NCBI GenBank assembly: GCA_025458665.1
Contig: JALOSG010000043.1
Coordinates: 1-14,719 of the forward strand
Origin: Serpentinimonas sp.
Lineage (GTDB): Bacteria; Pseudomonadota; Gammaproteobacteria; Burkholderiales; Burkholderiaceae_C
Length of the DNA stretch: 14,719 nt
Direction: 5' to 3'
Below, piece after piece: positions 7,350 through 14,554 of this stretch. The notes under the pieces are model-generated. The model did no database searches. It saw only the letters and a list, made by a program, of their open reading frames with translations, and was not told the DNA's origin. How positions within the stretch are numbered: position 1 is the first letter of the stretch; each line of letters opens with the position of its first letter. Position numbers and translations under genes: made by a program.

Positions 7350-7925
7350 TCAGAGTTCGCGCAGCGCGGCCAGCCGGGCCATGATCTGGCGCACCATGGA
7401 GAGCTGCATATCTCGGAATAGCAGTTCTTCCTCGGTGGCCTTGCTCAGCACCTCGGTTTCCGAAAAGCTCAGCTCGCGCTCCTGCAGCAGGTCCTGCGCG
7501 GCCACCAGTTCCTTGCCCGCCGGCGTGCGCACTCGAAAACGCAGGCGCTGGCGCAACTCCAGCTCGCGCACCTGCCCGGTGGCGGTCGATCCCACCACCA
7601 CGCGTTCGCGGCGCTCGGCCAGCACATCGAGTACCACATCGGGGCGGGCACCTTCGCCTTCCGTAGCAGGCACCGACGCGTCAAACACCTTCACCCCGGA
7701 AGCCTGCAACTGCCCCTGCAAACCCTGCACGATAAGGCTACCCGCCGGCCCGTTGAGGCGCAGCGTCTGGAACACCAGCGGCTGGCCACTGCCACGCGGA
7801 CGGAAACCGCAACCCACCAGCCACAGCCCCGGCGCTAAAGCCGCTGCCATCGCGGCACGGCGCAACAGCGCGCGGCGGCCTGTATCGGCAGGCAGACGGG
7901 AGGCGAGGGGCAGCACGGGGATCAT
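7350..7925 (-). CDS. lptE: LPS-assembly lipoprotein LptE
   Basis: LptE is the outer-membrane lipoprotein that plugs and supports the LptD barrel during lipopolysaccharide export. The 191-residue product has a basic n-region, a hydrophobic stretch and the lipobox LVGC with lipidated Cys39, directly followed by GFRPRG, the Cys-Gly-Phe start typical of LptE. The mature part is about 153 residues and ends in a helix (TEEELLFRDMQLSMVRQIMA), as expected for the family. The n-region contains RRALLRR, which resembles a twin-arginine motif. The gene follows leuS with a 48-bp gap, the common leuS-lptE arrangement, and in many relatives holA follows directly. Here the exported-protein gene and arginase lie in between. 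The start ATG has no strong Shine-Dalgarno; an in-frame GTG three codons later is an alternative. Confidence 0.92.
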   Translation of the reverse strand: MIPVLPLASRLPADTGRRALLRRAAMAAALAPGLWLVGCGFRPRGSGQPLVFQTLRLNGPAGSLIVQGLQGQLQASGVKVFDASVPATEGEGARPDVVLDVLAERRERVVVGSTATGQVRELELRQRLRFRVRTPAGKELVAAQDLLQERELSFSETEVLSKATEEELLFRDMQLSMVRQIMARLAALREL

Positions 7926-7973
7926 GCGGCGTAACTTAACACGTAGCGTAGGGAGCAGCGCAAACGCACGCCC

Positions 7974-10847
7974 TCACAGCACCACATTCACCAGGCGGCC
8001 CGGCACCACCACCACCTTTTTGGCGGGCGCACCGTTGGCCTGCTTCTGCACCGCTTCACTGGCCAGCGCGGCCGCTTCAATGGCGGCCTTGTCGGCGCTG
8101 GCGGGCACCACCACGGAGCCGCGCAGCTTGCCGTTGATCTGCAGCACCAGTTCGATCTCGTCCTGCACCAGGGCGGCAGGGTCCACCTGCGGCCAGGGTG
8201 CATCGAGCAGATCGCCCAGCACCCGGGCATAACCCAGCCCCGCCCACAGCGTGTGCGCAATGTGCGGCGTGGCCGGGTAGAGGCTGCGCAGGAGAATGCC
8301 AAAGCCTTCGATGAGCGCCACTTGCAGGCCGTCCTGCCCGGCGCCGTTCCCTGCCGCATAGCCGTCGTGGGCCGCTTCCAGCGCGTTGAGCATCTTCATG
8401 GCGCCCGACACCACGGTGTTGTACTGCATGCGCTGGTAGTCGTAGTCCACCTGCTTGAGCACCGTGTGCATCTCGCGGCGCAGCGTCTGGGCGGCCTTGC
8501 CAAACTTCACATCGGCCAAGGATTGCGCACCCGCTGCGGCGGCTGTGGCCTCGGCCCAGTCGCTCTGCGAGAGCTTGTGCCCCAGGTTCCACACCCGCTT
8601 CAGGAAGCGGAAGCTGCCCTCCACCGCCGCATCGTTCCACTCCAGCGTGGCCTCGGGGGGCGCGGTGAACATGGTGTAGAGGCGGGCCGTGTCGGCGCCG
8701 TACTTCTCGATCAGGTCCTGCGGGTCCACGCCGTTGTTCTTGGACTTGGACATGGTGCCCACGCCCTCGTAGTCGATCGGGGTGCCTACGGGCAGGTCGC
8801 CCACCGCGTTCTTCAGCCGGGCGCCCACCACCTTGCCGGCGTCGTCCAGCACGTGCTCCACATCGTGCGGCCAGAAATACTCCTTGCCGCCCTGCGGGGT
8901 GCGGCGCGAGTAGATGTGGTTCAGCACCATGCCCTGGGTGAGGAGGCGGGTGAACGGCTCGTCCACCGAAACCAGCCCCAGGTCGCGCATGACCTTGGTC
9001 CAGAAACGCGCGTACAGCAGGTGCAGGATGGCGTGCTCGATGCCGCCAATGTACTGGTCCATACCGCTGCCGCCTACCGCCTTCGCGGCGTCGCGCATCC
9101 AGTAGGCCGCGCCCTCGCCCACCATGGCTTCGGCGTTCTTCGGGTCGCAATAGCGCATGAAATACCACGAAGAGTCCACAAAAGTGTCCATCGTGTCGGT
9201 TTCGCGCCGCGCTGCCTTGCCGCAGATGGGGCACACCACCCCGGCGTGGAAGCCTTCGTGGTGGTGCAGCGGGTTACCGCTGCCGTCGGGCACGCAGTCC
9301 TCGGGCAACACCACCGGCAAGTCCTTTTCAGGCACCGGTACGGCGCCGTGTTCGGTGCAATGGATGATGGGAATGGGCGTGCCCCAGTAGCGCTGGCGGC
9401 TGATGCCCCAGTCGCGCAGCCGGAACGTGGTCTTCTTCTCGCCCAGCCCCTTGGCTGCCAGCATCTCCGCCACCCGGTCCACCGCCGCCTTGTAGGGCAG
9501 CCCGTCCAGCTCTCCGGAATTCACACAGACCGCACGCGCCTTGTCCGCGTACCAGTCCTGCCAGACAGATGCATCAAAGACCGCAGCGCCCCCAGAGCCA
9601 GCTACAGACCCGGCAGCCGGGGTGGTGGCGCCCGGGGCGGCGGGCGATTTGCCGGTACCCCCGGATGAGCCCACAGCCCCTGGCGCCGCCGCACCGGCTG
9701 CAGCCCCAAAAGCGCCACCCAAACTCACCACCTGCCGAATGGCCAGCCCGTACTTCAGCGCAAACGCGAAATCGCGCTCGTCGTGCGCCGGTACTCCCAT
9801 CACCGCGCCATCGCCGTAGGACATGAGCACGTAATTGCCCACCCACAGCGGCACTGCCGCCCCGGTGAGTGGGTGCACCACGTGCAGGCCTGTGGCCATG
9901 CCCTTCTTCTCCTGCGTGGCCAGCTCCGCTTCGGTGGTGCCACCGGCCTTGCACTCCTCCATGAACGCGGCCAGGGCGGGGTTGCTGGCGGCCGCATGCA
10001 GCGCCAGCGGATGCTCGGGCGCCACGGCGCAGAAGGTCACACCCATGATGGTGTCGGCGCGCGTGGTGAACACGTACATGCGCCCATCGGTCAGTAACTG
10101 CCCGGCGGCATCGCGGATGTCGTGGGTGAACGCAAAGCGCACGCCCTCGCTCTTGCCTATCCAGTTCTCCTGCATCAGCCGCACTTTGTCGGGCCAGCCA
10201 TTCAGGGTGGCCTTTTCGTTGCCCAGCTGCACATGGTCCAGCAACTCTTCGGCGTAGGCGGTGATGTTGAGGTAGTAGCCCGGAATCTCGCGCTTTTCCA
10301 CCGGTGCGCCGGTGCGCCAGCCCTTGCCATCGATCACTTGTTCGTTGGCCAGCACGGTCTGGTCCACCGGGTCCCAGTTCACCACCTGCGTCTTGCGGTA
10401 GGCAATGCCGCGCTCCAGCATCTTCAGGAACAGCCACTGGTTCCACCGGTAGTACTCGGGCGAGCAGGTGGCCACCTCGCGGCTCCAGTCGATGGCCAGG
10501 CCCATGGCCTGCATCTGCCGCTTCATGTAGGCAATGTTGGAGTAGGTCCACTGCGCGGGCGGCACCTTGTTCTTCAGCGCCGCGTTCTCGGCCGGCAGGC
10601 CAAACGCGTCCCAGCCCATGGGCATGAGCACGTTGTAGCCCTGCATGCGCAGCTGCCGCGTGAGCATGTCGTTGATGGTGTAGTTGCGCACATGCCCCAT
10701 GTGCAGCTTGCCGCTGGGGTAGGGCAGCATGGAGCAGGCGTAGTACTTGGGCTTGCTCGCGTCCTCGGTGACGCGGTAGGCGTCTATGGCGTTCCAGTAG
10801 TCGTGGGCGGCGCGCTCCACGTCCTGCGGTTGGTACTTGTCTTGCAT
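7974..10847 (-). CDS. leuS: Leucyl-tRNA synthetase
   Basis: LeuS is the class I synthetase that charges tRNA-Leu and edits mischarged products. The protein is 957 residues, about 100 longer than the E. coli enzyme (860). The HIGH-type motif is HMGH (49-52, in PYPSGKLHMGHVRNY) and the KMSKS-type motif is TMSKS (698-702). The CP1 editing domain shows TTRADTIMGVTF (about 261-272) and GDGAVMGVPAHDERDF (about 345-360). A CPIC pair (about 539-542) lies before ARRETDTMDTFVDSSWYF. An Ala/Gly/Ser/Pro-rich insertion (about 377-424) follows the editing domain. MQDKYQPQDV at 10847 is the chosen start. A TTG ten codons upstream in frame would add only a non-conserved leader. No Shine-Dalgarno is evident. 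The gene lies downstream of dapB with a 54-bp gap that contains short tandem repeats. Confidence 0.97.
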   Translation of the reverse strand: MQDKYQPQDVERAAHDYWNAIDAYRVTEDASKPKYYACSMLPYPSGKLHMGHVRNYTINDMLTRQLRMQGYNVLMPMGWDAFGLPAENAALKNKVPPAQWTYSNIAYMKRQMQAMGLAIDWSREVATCSPEYYRWNQWLFLKMLERGIAYRKTQVVNWDPVDQTVLANEQVIDGKGWRTGAPVEKREIPGYYLNITAYAEELLDHVQLGNEKATLNGWPDKVRLMQENWIGKSEGVRFAFTHDIRDAAGQLLTDGRMYVFTTRADTIMGVTFCAVAPEHPLALHAAASNPALAAFMEECKAGGTTEAELATQEKKGMATGLHVVHPLTGAAVPLWVGNYVLMSYGDGAVMGVPAHDERDFAFALKYGLAIRQVVSLGGAFGAAAGAAAPGAVGSSGGTGKSPAAPGATTPAAGSVAGSGGAAVFDASVWQDWYADKARAVCVNSGELDGLPYKAAVDRVAEMLAAKGLGEKKTTFRLRDWGISRQRYWGTPIPIIHCTEHGAVPVPEKDLPVVLPEDCVPDGSGNPLHHHEGFHAGVVCPICGKAARRETDTMDTFVDSSWYFMRYCDPKNAEAMVGEGAAYWMRDAAKAVGGSGMDQYIGGIEHAILHLLYARFWTKVMRDLGLVSVDEPFTRLLTQGMVLNHIYSRRTPQGGKEYFWPHDVEHVLDDAGKVVGARLKNAVGDLPVGTPIDYEGVGTMSKSKNNGVDPQDLIEKYGADTARLYTMFTAPPEATLEWNDAAVEGSFRFLKRVWNLGHKLSQSDWAEATAAAAGAQSLADVKFGKAAQTLRREMHTVLKQVDYDYQRMQYNTVVSGAMKMLNALEAAHDGYAAGNGAGQDGLQVALIEGFGILLRSLYPATPHIAHTLWAGLGYARVLGDLLDAPWPQVDPAALVQDEIELVLQINGKLRGSVVVPASADKAAIEAAALASEAVQKQANGAPAKKVVVVPGRLVNVVL
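9576..9719 (-). other. Low-complexity Ala/Gly/Ser/Pro insertion within LeuS
   Basis: Residues about 377-424 of LeuS are almost only Ala, Gly, Ser, Pro, Thr and Val (for example AAAGAAAPGAVGSSGGTGKS). They separate ALKYGLAIRQVVS from FDASVWQDWYADKARAVCVN. In typical LeuS proteins these flanks are separated by a much shorter stretch. The reading frame continues intact on both sides, so this is an in-frame insertion, probably a flexible loop at the base of the editing domain. The comparison with other LeuS proteins is from memory, not from an alignment. Confidence 0.8.
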
Positions 10848-10855
10848 GTCAAAAA

Positions 10856-10890
10856 GCGCAAACGTGAAATGGCGCAAAAGCGCAAAAGCG
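10856..10890. repeat. Short tandem repeats upstream of leuS
   Basis: Two perfect tandem copies of GCGCAAAA (10872-10879 and 10880-10887) are followed by GCG, with a further partial copy GCGCAAA at 10856-10862. They fill most of the dapB-leuS gap, within the presumed leader of leuS translation. On the coding strand they read as CGCTTTT units. No function is known; it could be simple slippage sequence. Confidence 0.6.
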
Positions 10891-10901
10891 TGGGGCCGGG
10901 A

Positions 10902-11732
10902 TCAGCGCAGCCCCAGCACGTCGAACATGTCGAACAGGCCGCGCTGCTGGCCCGCCAGGAAACGCACCGCACGCAGGCTGCCCTGGGCGTAGGTGGAGCG
11001 GCTGGCCGATTTGTGTGTGATCTCGATACGCTCGCCGGTGCCGGCGAACAGCACCGTGTGGTCGCCCACGATGTCGCCGCCACGTACGGTGGCAAAGCCT
11101 ATGCTGGAAGGGTCGCGCTCGCCGGTGTGGCCGTAGCGCTCGTACACGGCGCAGGTTTTCAGGTCGCGGCCCAGTGCATCGGCAATCACCTCGCCCATCT
11201 TGAGCGCGGTACCCGAGGGCGCATCCACCTTGTGGCGGTGGTGCGCCTCGATGATCTCGATGTCGTAGCCGGTGGCCAGTGCCTTGGCCGCCATTTCCAG
11301 CAGCTTCAAGGTCACGTTCACGCCCACGCTCATGTTGGGCGCCATGACAATGGCAATGTGCTGGGCGGCTTCGGCAATCTCGGCCTTTTGCGCCTCGGTG
11401 AAACCGGTGGTGCCAATCACCAGCTTCACGCCATGGTCCACGCAGGCACGCAGGTGTGCCATGGTGCCTTCGGGGCGGGTGAAGTCGATCAGGCAGTGCG
11501 AGCCCGAGAGGCCCTGTGCCAGGTCGGCGGTGATGGCGAGTCCGGCGGCATGGCCCAGGAAGGCGCTGGCGTCCTGGCCGAGAGCGGGGCTGCTCGCCAC
11601 GTCCAGAGCGCCCGAGAGCACGCAGTCGTCGGCGGCGTGTACCGCTTCAATGAGCATGCGGCCCATGCGGCCGCTGGCGCCTGCAATACAGACGCGGTGC
11701 GCACTGGCACCGGAAGTGGCTACGGCGGTCAT
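10902..11732 (-). CDS. dapB: 4-hydroxy-tetrahydrodipicolinate reductase
   Basis: DapB reduces hydroxy-tetrahydrodipicolinate with NAD(P)H in the diaminopimelate/lysine pathway, which feeds peptidoglycan and protein synthesis. The 276-residue product has the nucleotide-binding glycine motif GASGRMG (18-24). The family signature is EIIEAHHRHKVDAPSGTA (159-176), with the expected catalytic His164 and Lys168. GTTGFTEAQ and APNMSVGVN are further conserved stretches. ATG at 11730-11732 is chosen because conserved sequence begins just after it; the frame stays open upstream but encodes Pro/Arg-rich sequence with no homology, antisense to the real bamE frame. The start is only 4 bp after the bamE stop, so the two genes are almost surely one transcript and leuS probably follows in it. 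Confidence 0.97.
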   Translation of the reverse strand: MTAVATSGASAHRVCIAGASGRMGRMLIEAVHAADDCVLSGALDVASSPALGQDASAFLGHAAGLAITADLAQGLSGSHCLIDFTRPEGTMAHLRACVDHGVKLVIGTTGFTEAQKAEIAEAAQHIAIVMAPNMSVGVNVTLKLLEMAAKALATGYDIEIIEAHHRHKVDAPSGTALKMGEVIADALGRDLKTCAVYERYGHTGERDPSSIGFATVRGGDIVGDHTVLFAGTGERIEITHKSASRSTYAQGSLRAVRFLAGQQRGLFDMFDVLGLR

Positions 11733-11736
11733 GGCG

Positions 11737-12387
11737 TCAGCGCGGCTCCAGGGGCGGATAGCTGGTGGCCGGTGCTGCCGGGGTGCTCGCCGGCGTGGAG
11801 GCTGCGGCGCCGGCCTGCGGCGCAGGTGCGACACGCCGGTTGCGTTCCTCGAAAGCGCGCAGTTGCTCCTCGGTGGCCTGCAACACGGGGGGTTTGGCGG
11901 GTACGGTGCGGTCGTCCAGCGTAGCCACGAATTCTTCCTCGGTGGGCAACTCGTCGGCATCCACGCGGAACATGCTGTCGCCCTGGAAAATCACCACCAC
12001 GCTGCGCTGCTGCGGCTCCTGGCCCTGGCGCTGGAAGGTGAACATGTAGTCCCAGCGGTCGGCATGGAAAGCGCTGGTGAGCAAGGGCGTGCCCAGGATG
12101 TTGCGCACCTGTTCGCGCGACATGCCCGGCTGGAGGGCTTGCACCTGCTCGGCGGTCACCACGTTACCCTGCAGGATGTCGATCTTGTACGGCGTGATGA
12201 GCCCGCCCAGCGTGGATACCGAGGCGCCGATGTTCTTCACCGTGGTGCAGCCTGCCGCACCCAGCAACGCCGCCATGGAAACCGCCAATGCGGCACGGCG
12301 CAGCGCAGATTGCGAGGCCACAGAAAGGGATGTACGGCGGCGTGAGAGGCTCTGCCCAGCGGGAAGAGCGGTGAAAAGATGCTTCAT
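11737..12387 (-). CDS. bamE: Outer membrane protein assembly factor BamE (SmpA/OmlA lipoprotein)
   Basis: BamE is a small lipoprotein of the BAM complex that inserts beta-barrel proteins into the outer membrane. The 216-residue product has a long basic n-region, a hydrophobic stretch and GAAGC with lipidated Cys47. The SmpA/OmlA domain follows at about 67-145: YKIDILQGNVVTAEQVQALQ, PGMSREQVRNILGTPLL and FHADRWDYMFTFQRQG. This is about twice the length of E. coli BamE. The extra part is a C-terminal tail (about 146-216), first acidic and then Pro/Ala/Thr-rich. ATG at 12385-12387 was chosen; the n-region is unusually long (about 46 residues), so an internal start such as GTG at residue 23 is possible. 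The gene is divergent from fur and lies 4 bp upstream of dapB. Confidence 0.93.
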   Translation of the reverse strand: MKHLFTALPAGQSLSRRRTSLSVASQSALRRAALAVSMAALLGAAGCTTVKNIGASVSTLGGLITPYKIDILQGNVVTAEQVQALQPGMSREQVRNILGTPLLTSAFHADRWDYMFTFQRQGQEPQQRSVVVIFQGDSMFRVDADELPTEEEFVATLDDRTVPAKPPVLQATEEQLRAFEERNRRVAPAPQAGAAASTPASTPAAPATSYPPLEPR

Positions 12388-12501
12388 GGCCCGGCGGATT
12401 CTCCGTTTGGCCCTGCACCGCGGGTGCATGGCGATATCATCTGACCATTGTAGCCCTTGGCCCGCTGTGTGGAGGAGCGTGCCAGCCACCCGGAATCCGC
12501 C
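12388..12501. promoter_or_regulatory. Divergent bamE-fur promoter region
   Basis: This 114-bp gap between two divergent genes should hold both promoters. On the minus strand TACAAT (12447-12452) is a good -10 candidate for bamE, about 60 nt before its ATG, but the matching -35 is weak. A GGAGGAG (12471-12477) looks like a strong ribosome binding site on the plus strand but lies 24 nt from the fur ATG, too far to be its Shine-Dalgarno. The AT-rich segment GCGATATCATCTGACC (12431-12446) has only weak likeness to a Fur box, so autoregulation is not supported from sequence alone. Confidence 0.45.
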
Positions 12502-12942
12502 ATGTCCAGCAACATCGACGAACTCAAGAGCACCGGTCTGAAAGCCACCCTGCCCCGGCTGAAGATCCTGGAGGTGTTCCAGACCGGCAAGCAGCGGCAC
12601 ATGTCGGCCGAAGACGTGTTCCGGGTGCTGCTCGATGAGCGCTCGGACATCGGGTTGGCCACCGTGTACCGCGTGCTGACGCAGTTCGAGCAGGCCGGCC
12701 TGCTGGTGCGCAGCAACTTCGAGTCGGGCAAGGCGGTGTACGAACTCAACGAGGGCAAGCACCACGACCATCTGGTCTGCCTGGATTGCGGGCGGGTGGA
12801 AGAGTTTTTCGATGCCGACATCGAGAAGCGCCAGCACATCGTGGCGCAGGAGCGGGGCTTCAAGCTGCAGGAACATGCGCTGTCTCTGTACGCCAACTGC
12901 ACCCGCGAGAAGTGCGAACACCGGCGGGAGCCCAGGCGCTGA
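12502..12942 (+). CDS. fur: Ferric uptake regulator Fur
   Basis: Fur is the dimeric iron-responsive repressor that binds Fur boxes when loaded with Fe(II). The 146-residue protein is the usual size. It has an N-terminal winged helix (about 1-85), including LPRLKILEVFQ and the recognition segment DIGLATVYRVLTQFEQAGLL. The metal-binding HHDHLVCLDCG follows (87-97), with His33 and Glu81 also conserved. A C-terminal Cys133/Cys138 pair complements Cys93/Cys96 as a structural zinc site. ATG 12502 is chosen because MSSNIDELKSTGLKATLPRL matches the family N-terminus; the open frame extends upstream to a TTG at 12457 without conserved residues. It is transcribed divergently from bamE and converges with hprK (20-bp gap). 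Confidence 0.97.
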   Translation: MSSNIDELKSTGLKATLPRLKILEVFQTGKQRHMSAEDVFRVLLDERSDIGLATVYRVLTQFEQAGLLVRSNFESGKAVYELNEGKHHDHLVCLDCGRVEEFFDADIEKRQHIVAQERGFKLQEHALSLYANCTREKCEHRREPRR

Positions 12943-12962
12943 TTGACCTGCGCCGGGCCAAC

Positions 12963-13913
12963 CTAGCGCTGGCTCAGCATGGCGGCGCGCTGGCGCTGCA
13001 CGAATTCCTGGTAGGTGTCCACGCCACGCAACTGCAGAATGGTGTTGCGCACCGCCGCCTCCACCAGCACCGCAATGTTGCGGCCGGCCACCACCTGAAT
13101 GACCGCCTTGCGCATGGCCACGCCCAGCACGTCCTGGTAGAGCGGTTCGTGGGGCATGCGCTCATAGTCGCGCTCCAGCGTCTCGCGCCGCACCAGGTGC
13201 ACGATCAGGCGCAGGCGCATCTTGCGGCGCACGGCGGTCTCGCCAAAGATCGCTTTGATGTCGAGCAGCCCGATGCCGCGCACCTCCAGCAGGTTCTGCA
13301 GCAAATCCGGGCAGCGCCCTTCGATGATGGTCTGGTTCACGCGGTGCAGGTCCACCGCGTCGTCGGCCACCAGCCCGTGCCCGCGCGAAATCAGTTCCAG
13401 GCCCAGCTCGCTTTTGCCCAGCCCGGATTCGCCGGTGATGAGCACACCCAGGCCGAGAATGTCCATGAACACGCCGTGCAGCGTGGTGCGCTCGGCAAAG
13501 TGGCGCGAGAGGTAGGCGCGCAACACATCGATGACGAAGGCGGCGGAGGCGTCGGTGTAGAACAGCGGGATGTGGGCCCGCTCGCACATGGCAATGAGTT
13601 CCTGCAGCGCGGGCTCGCCGTCGGCCACCACCAGCGCGGGCGGCTCCAGCGTCACGATGCGCGAGACGCGCCGGCGGCAGTCTTCTTCGGTGCTGTTGCT
13701 GAGGTAGGCCACCTCGCGCTGGCCCAGAATCTGCACCCGGTAGGGGTGGATGTAGTTGAGGTAGCCCACCAGATCGGCGCCCGAGCGGGCGTCGCTGACG
13801 GCTTTTTCATCGAAGCGGCGCTCCGAGGCGCTCAGCCCCGCGACCCACTGCCATTTCAGGGTTTCGCGGTGCGCCTCGAAGAGGACGTCGGCACTGACGA
13901 CGGTGGGTTTCAA
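12963..13913 (-). CDS. hprK: HPr kinase/phosphorylase
   Basis: HprK phosphorylates HPr on its regulatory serine with ATP and can reverse this; in proteobacteria it acts in a regulatory rather than sugar-transporting PTS. The 316-residue protein has an N-terminal domain (about 1-130) and a C-terminal kinase domain with the Walker A GESGLGKS (161-168), an acidic ADDAVD (about 183-188) and the HprK signature LLEVRGIGLLDIKAIFG (208-224). The conserved C-terminal VEAAVRNTILQLRGVDTYQE (284-303) is also present. The start is a TTG: the family-like N-terminus MKPTVVSADVLFEAH begins at this codon, and no ATG or GTG lies between it and the in-frame TGA ten codons upstream. No strong Shine-Dalgarno is seen. 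The gene is 40 bp downstream of ptsN and probably co-transcribed. rapZ, which often follows hprK, is absent; fur converges from the other side. Confidence 0.95.
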   Translation of the reverse strand: MKPTVVSADVLFEAHRETLKWQWVAGLSASERRFDEKAVSDARSGADLVGYLNYIHPYRVQILGQREVAYLSNSTEEDCRRRVSRIVTLEPPALVVADGEPALQELIAMCERAHIPLFYTDASAAFVIDVLRAYLSRHFAERTTLHGVFMDILGLGVLITGESGLGKSELGLELISRGHGLVADDAVDLHRVNQTIIEGRCPDLLQNLLEVRGIGLLDIKAIFGETAVRRKMRLRLIVHLVRRETLERDYERMPHEPLYQDVLGVAMRKAVIQVVAGRNIAVLVEAAVRNTILQLRGVDTYQEFVQRQRAAMLSQR

Positions 13914-13953
13914 GGCCGCGCGCCGCTGCTGGGGGCTCTGTCAGACAGCTTGA

Positions 13954-14424
13954 TCAGGCCGGCGCGTGGGCCGACTGCCAGCCCGCAATCAGCTGGTGCA
14001 GGGCAGCGGCTTCGGTGCTGCCGCGCATCTGGTCGCGCAGCACGGCATCGCTCAGCAGCTCGGCAATCTCGGACAGGATTTCCAGGTGCTTCTGGGTGGC
14101 GGCTTCGGGCACCAGCAGGAAAATCAGCAGGTTGACCGGCTGCTCGTCGGGCGCGTCGAACCCGATGGGCTGGGCCAGCTGCATGACGGCGGCCAGCGGC
14201 TGCTTGAGGCCCTTGATGCGCCCGTGCGGAATGGCCACGCCATGACCCAGACCGGTGGAGCCCAGGCGTTCGCGGGCGAACAGGCTGTCGGTGATGAGTG
14301 CGCGGTTGAGTCCGTGCAGAGATTCGAAGAGCAGACCTGCCTCTTCAAACGCCCGCTTTTTGCTGGTGGCATCCACAGACACCAACACCTGCTCGGCAGG
14401 CAATATGGTAGAGAGTCGGTTCAT
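13954..14424 (-). CDS. ptsN: PTS IIA-like nitrogen regulatory protein PtsN (EIIA-Ntr)
   Basis: PtsN is the terminal phosphoacceptor of the nitrogen-type PTS (PtsP-NPr-PtsN) and regulates potassium, nitrogen and envelope-related targets by protein contacts. The 156-residue product has the usual EIIA-Ntr length. The phosphorylated histidine is His68 in GHGVAIPHGRI. FDAPDEQPVNLLIFLLVPE (about 94-112) and KHLEILSEIAELLSD (about 118-132) are also family features. ATG 14424 is chosen because GAGG (14431-14434 on the complement) lies 6 nt upstream; an in-frame ATG eleven codons earlier is less likely. It precedes hprK by 40 bp and follows hpf, the common hpf-ptsN-hprK order. Confidence 0.96.
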   Translation of the reverse strand: MNRLSTILPAEQVLVSVDATSKKRAFEEAGLLFESLHGLNRALITDSLFARERLGSTGLGHGVAIPHGRIKGLKQPLAAVMQLAQPIGFDAPDEQPVNLLIFLLVPEAATQKHLEILSEIAELLSDAVLRDQMRGSTEAAALHQLIAGWQSAHAPA

Positions 14425-14494
14425 GTAAAGCCTCGTTGGACCGCGAATTATGCCCATCTGAGGTTTTATGGCTAGTGCTGGCCCCGACAGGCCG
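14425..14494 (-). promoter_or_regulatory. Leader and possible promoter of ptsN-hprK
   Basis: Between the hpf terminator and ptsN the minus strand carries CATAAT (complement of 14447-14452), a plausible -10 element 22 nt before the ptsN ATG, followed by the GAGG ribosome binding site. No convincing -35 was found at 16-18 bp. Because a strong terminator lies just upstream, ptsN-hprK probably needs its own promoter here or depends on readthrough. Confidence 0.35.
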
Positions 14495-14526
14495 AAAAAA
14501 AAGCCGCTTGACAAATCAAGCGGCTT
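14495..14526 (-). terminator. Rho-independent terminator after hpf
   Basis: A perfect 11-bp inverted repeat AAGCCGCTTGA (14501-14511) and TCAAGCGGCTT (14516-14526) flanks a 4-nt loop. On the minus strand the stem is followed by a run of eight T (complement of 14495-14502, the first two of which also pair). This is a textbook intrinsic terminator, located 28 bp after the hpf stop. The plus-strand side lacks a long T run, so it should act in one direction. Confidence 0.9.
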
Positions 14527-14554
14527 GTTGCAGCGCAGCAATTGCGCCGGACAC

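Noticed and set aside
10122..11924. 600-codon plus-strand open frame across leuS, dapB and bamE
   Set aside because: It crosses three well-supported minus-strand genes and their gaps, and its translation is low in recognisable motifs; it is a composition artefact.
11733..11960. Upstream extension of dapB giving 352 residues
   Set aside because: The added 76 residues are Pro/Arg-rich without homology and overlap the bamE 3' end; the DapB fold starts just after the ATG at 11732.
12431..12452. Possible Fur box between bamE and fur
   Set aside because: The segment is AT-rich and contains GATATCATC, but it does not match the 19-bp inverted Fur consensus well enough to call.
12388..12921. Upstream extension of the bamE frame to 394 residues
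   Set aside because: The extension is antisense to fur and would put the lipoprotein signal in the middle of the protein.
12786..14135. 449-codon plus-strand open frame across the end of fur, hprK and ptsN
   Set aside because: It overlaps fur in another frame and is antisense to hprK and ptsN, both with intact catalytic motifs.
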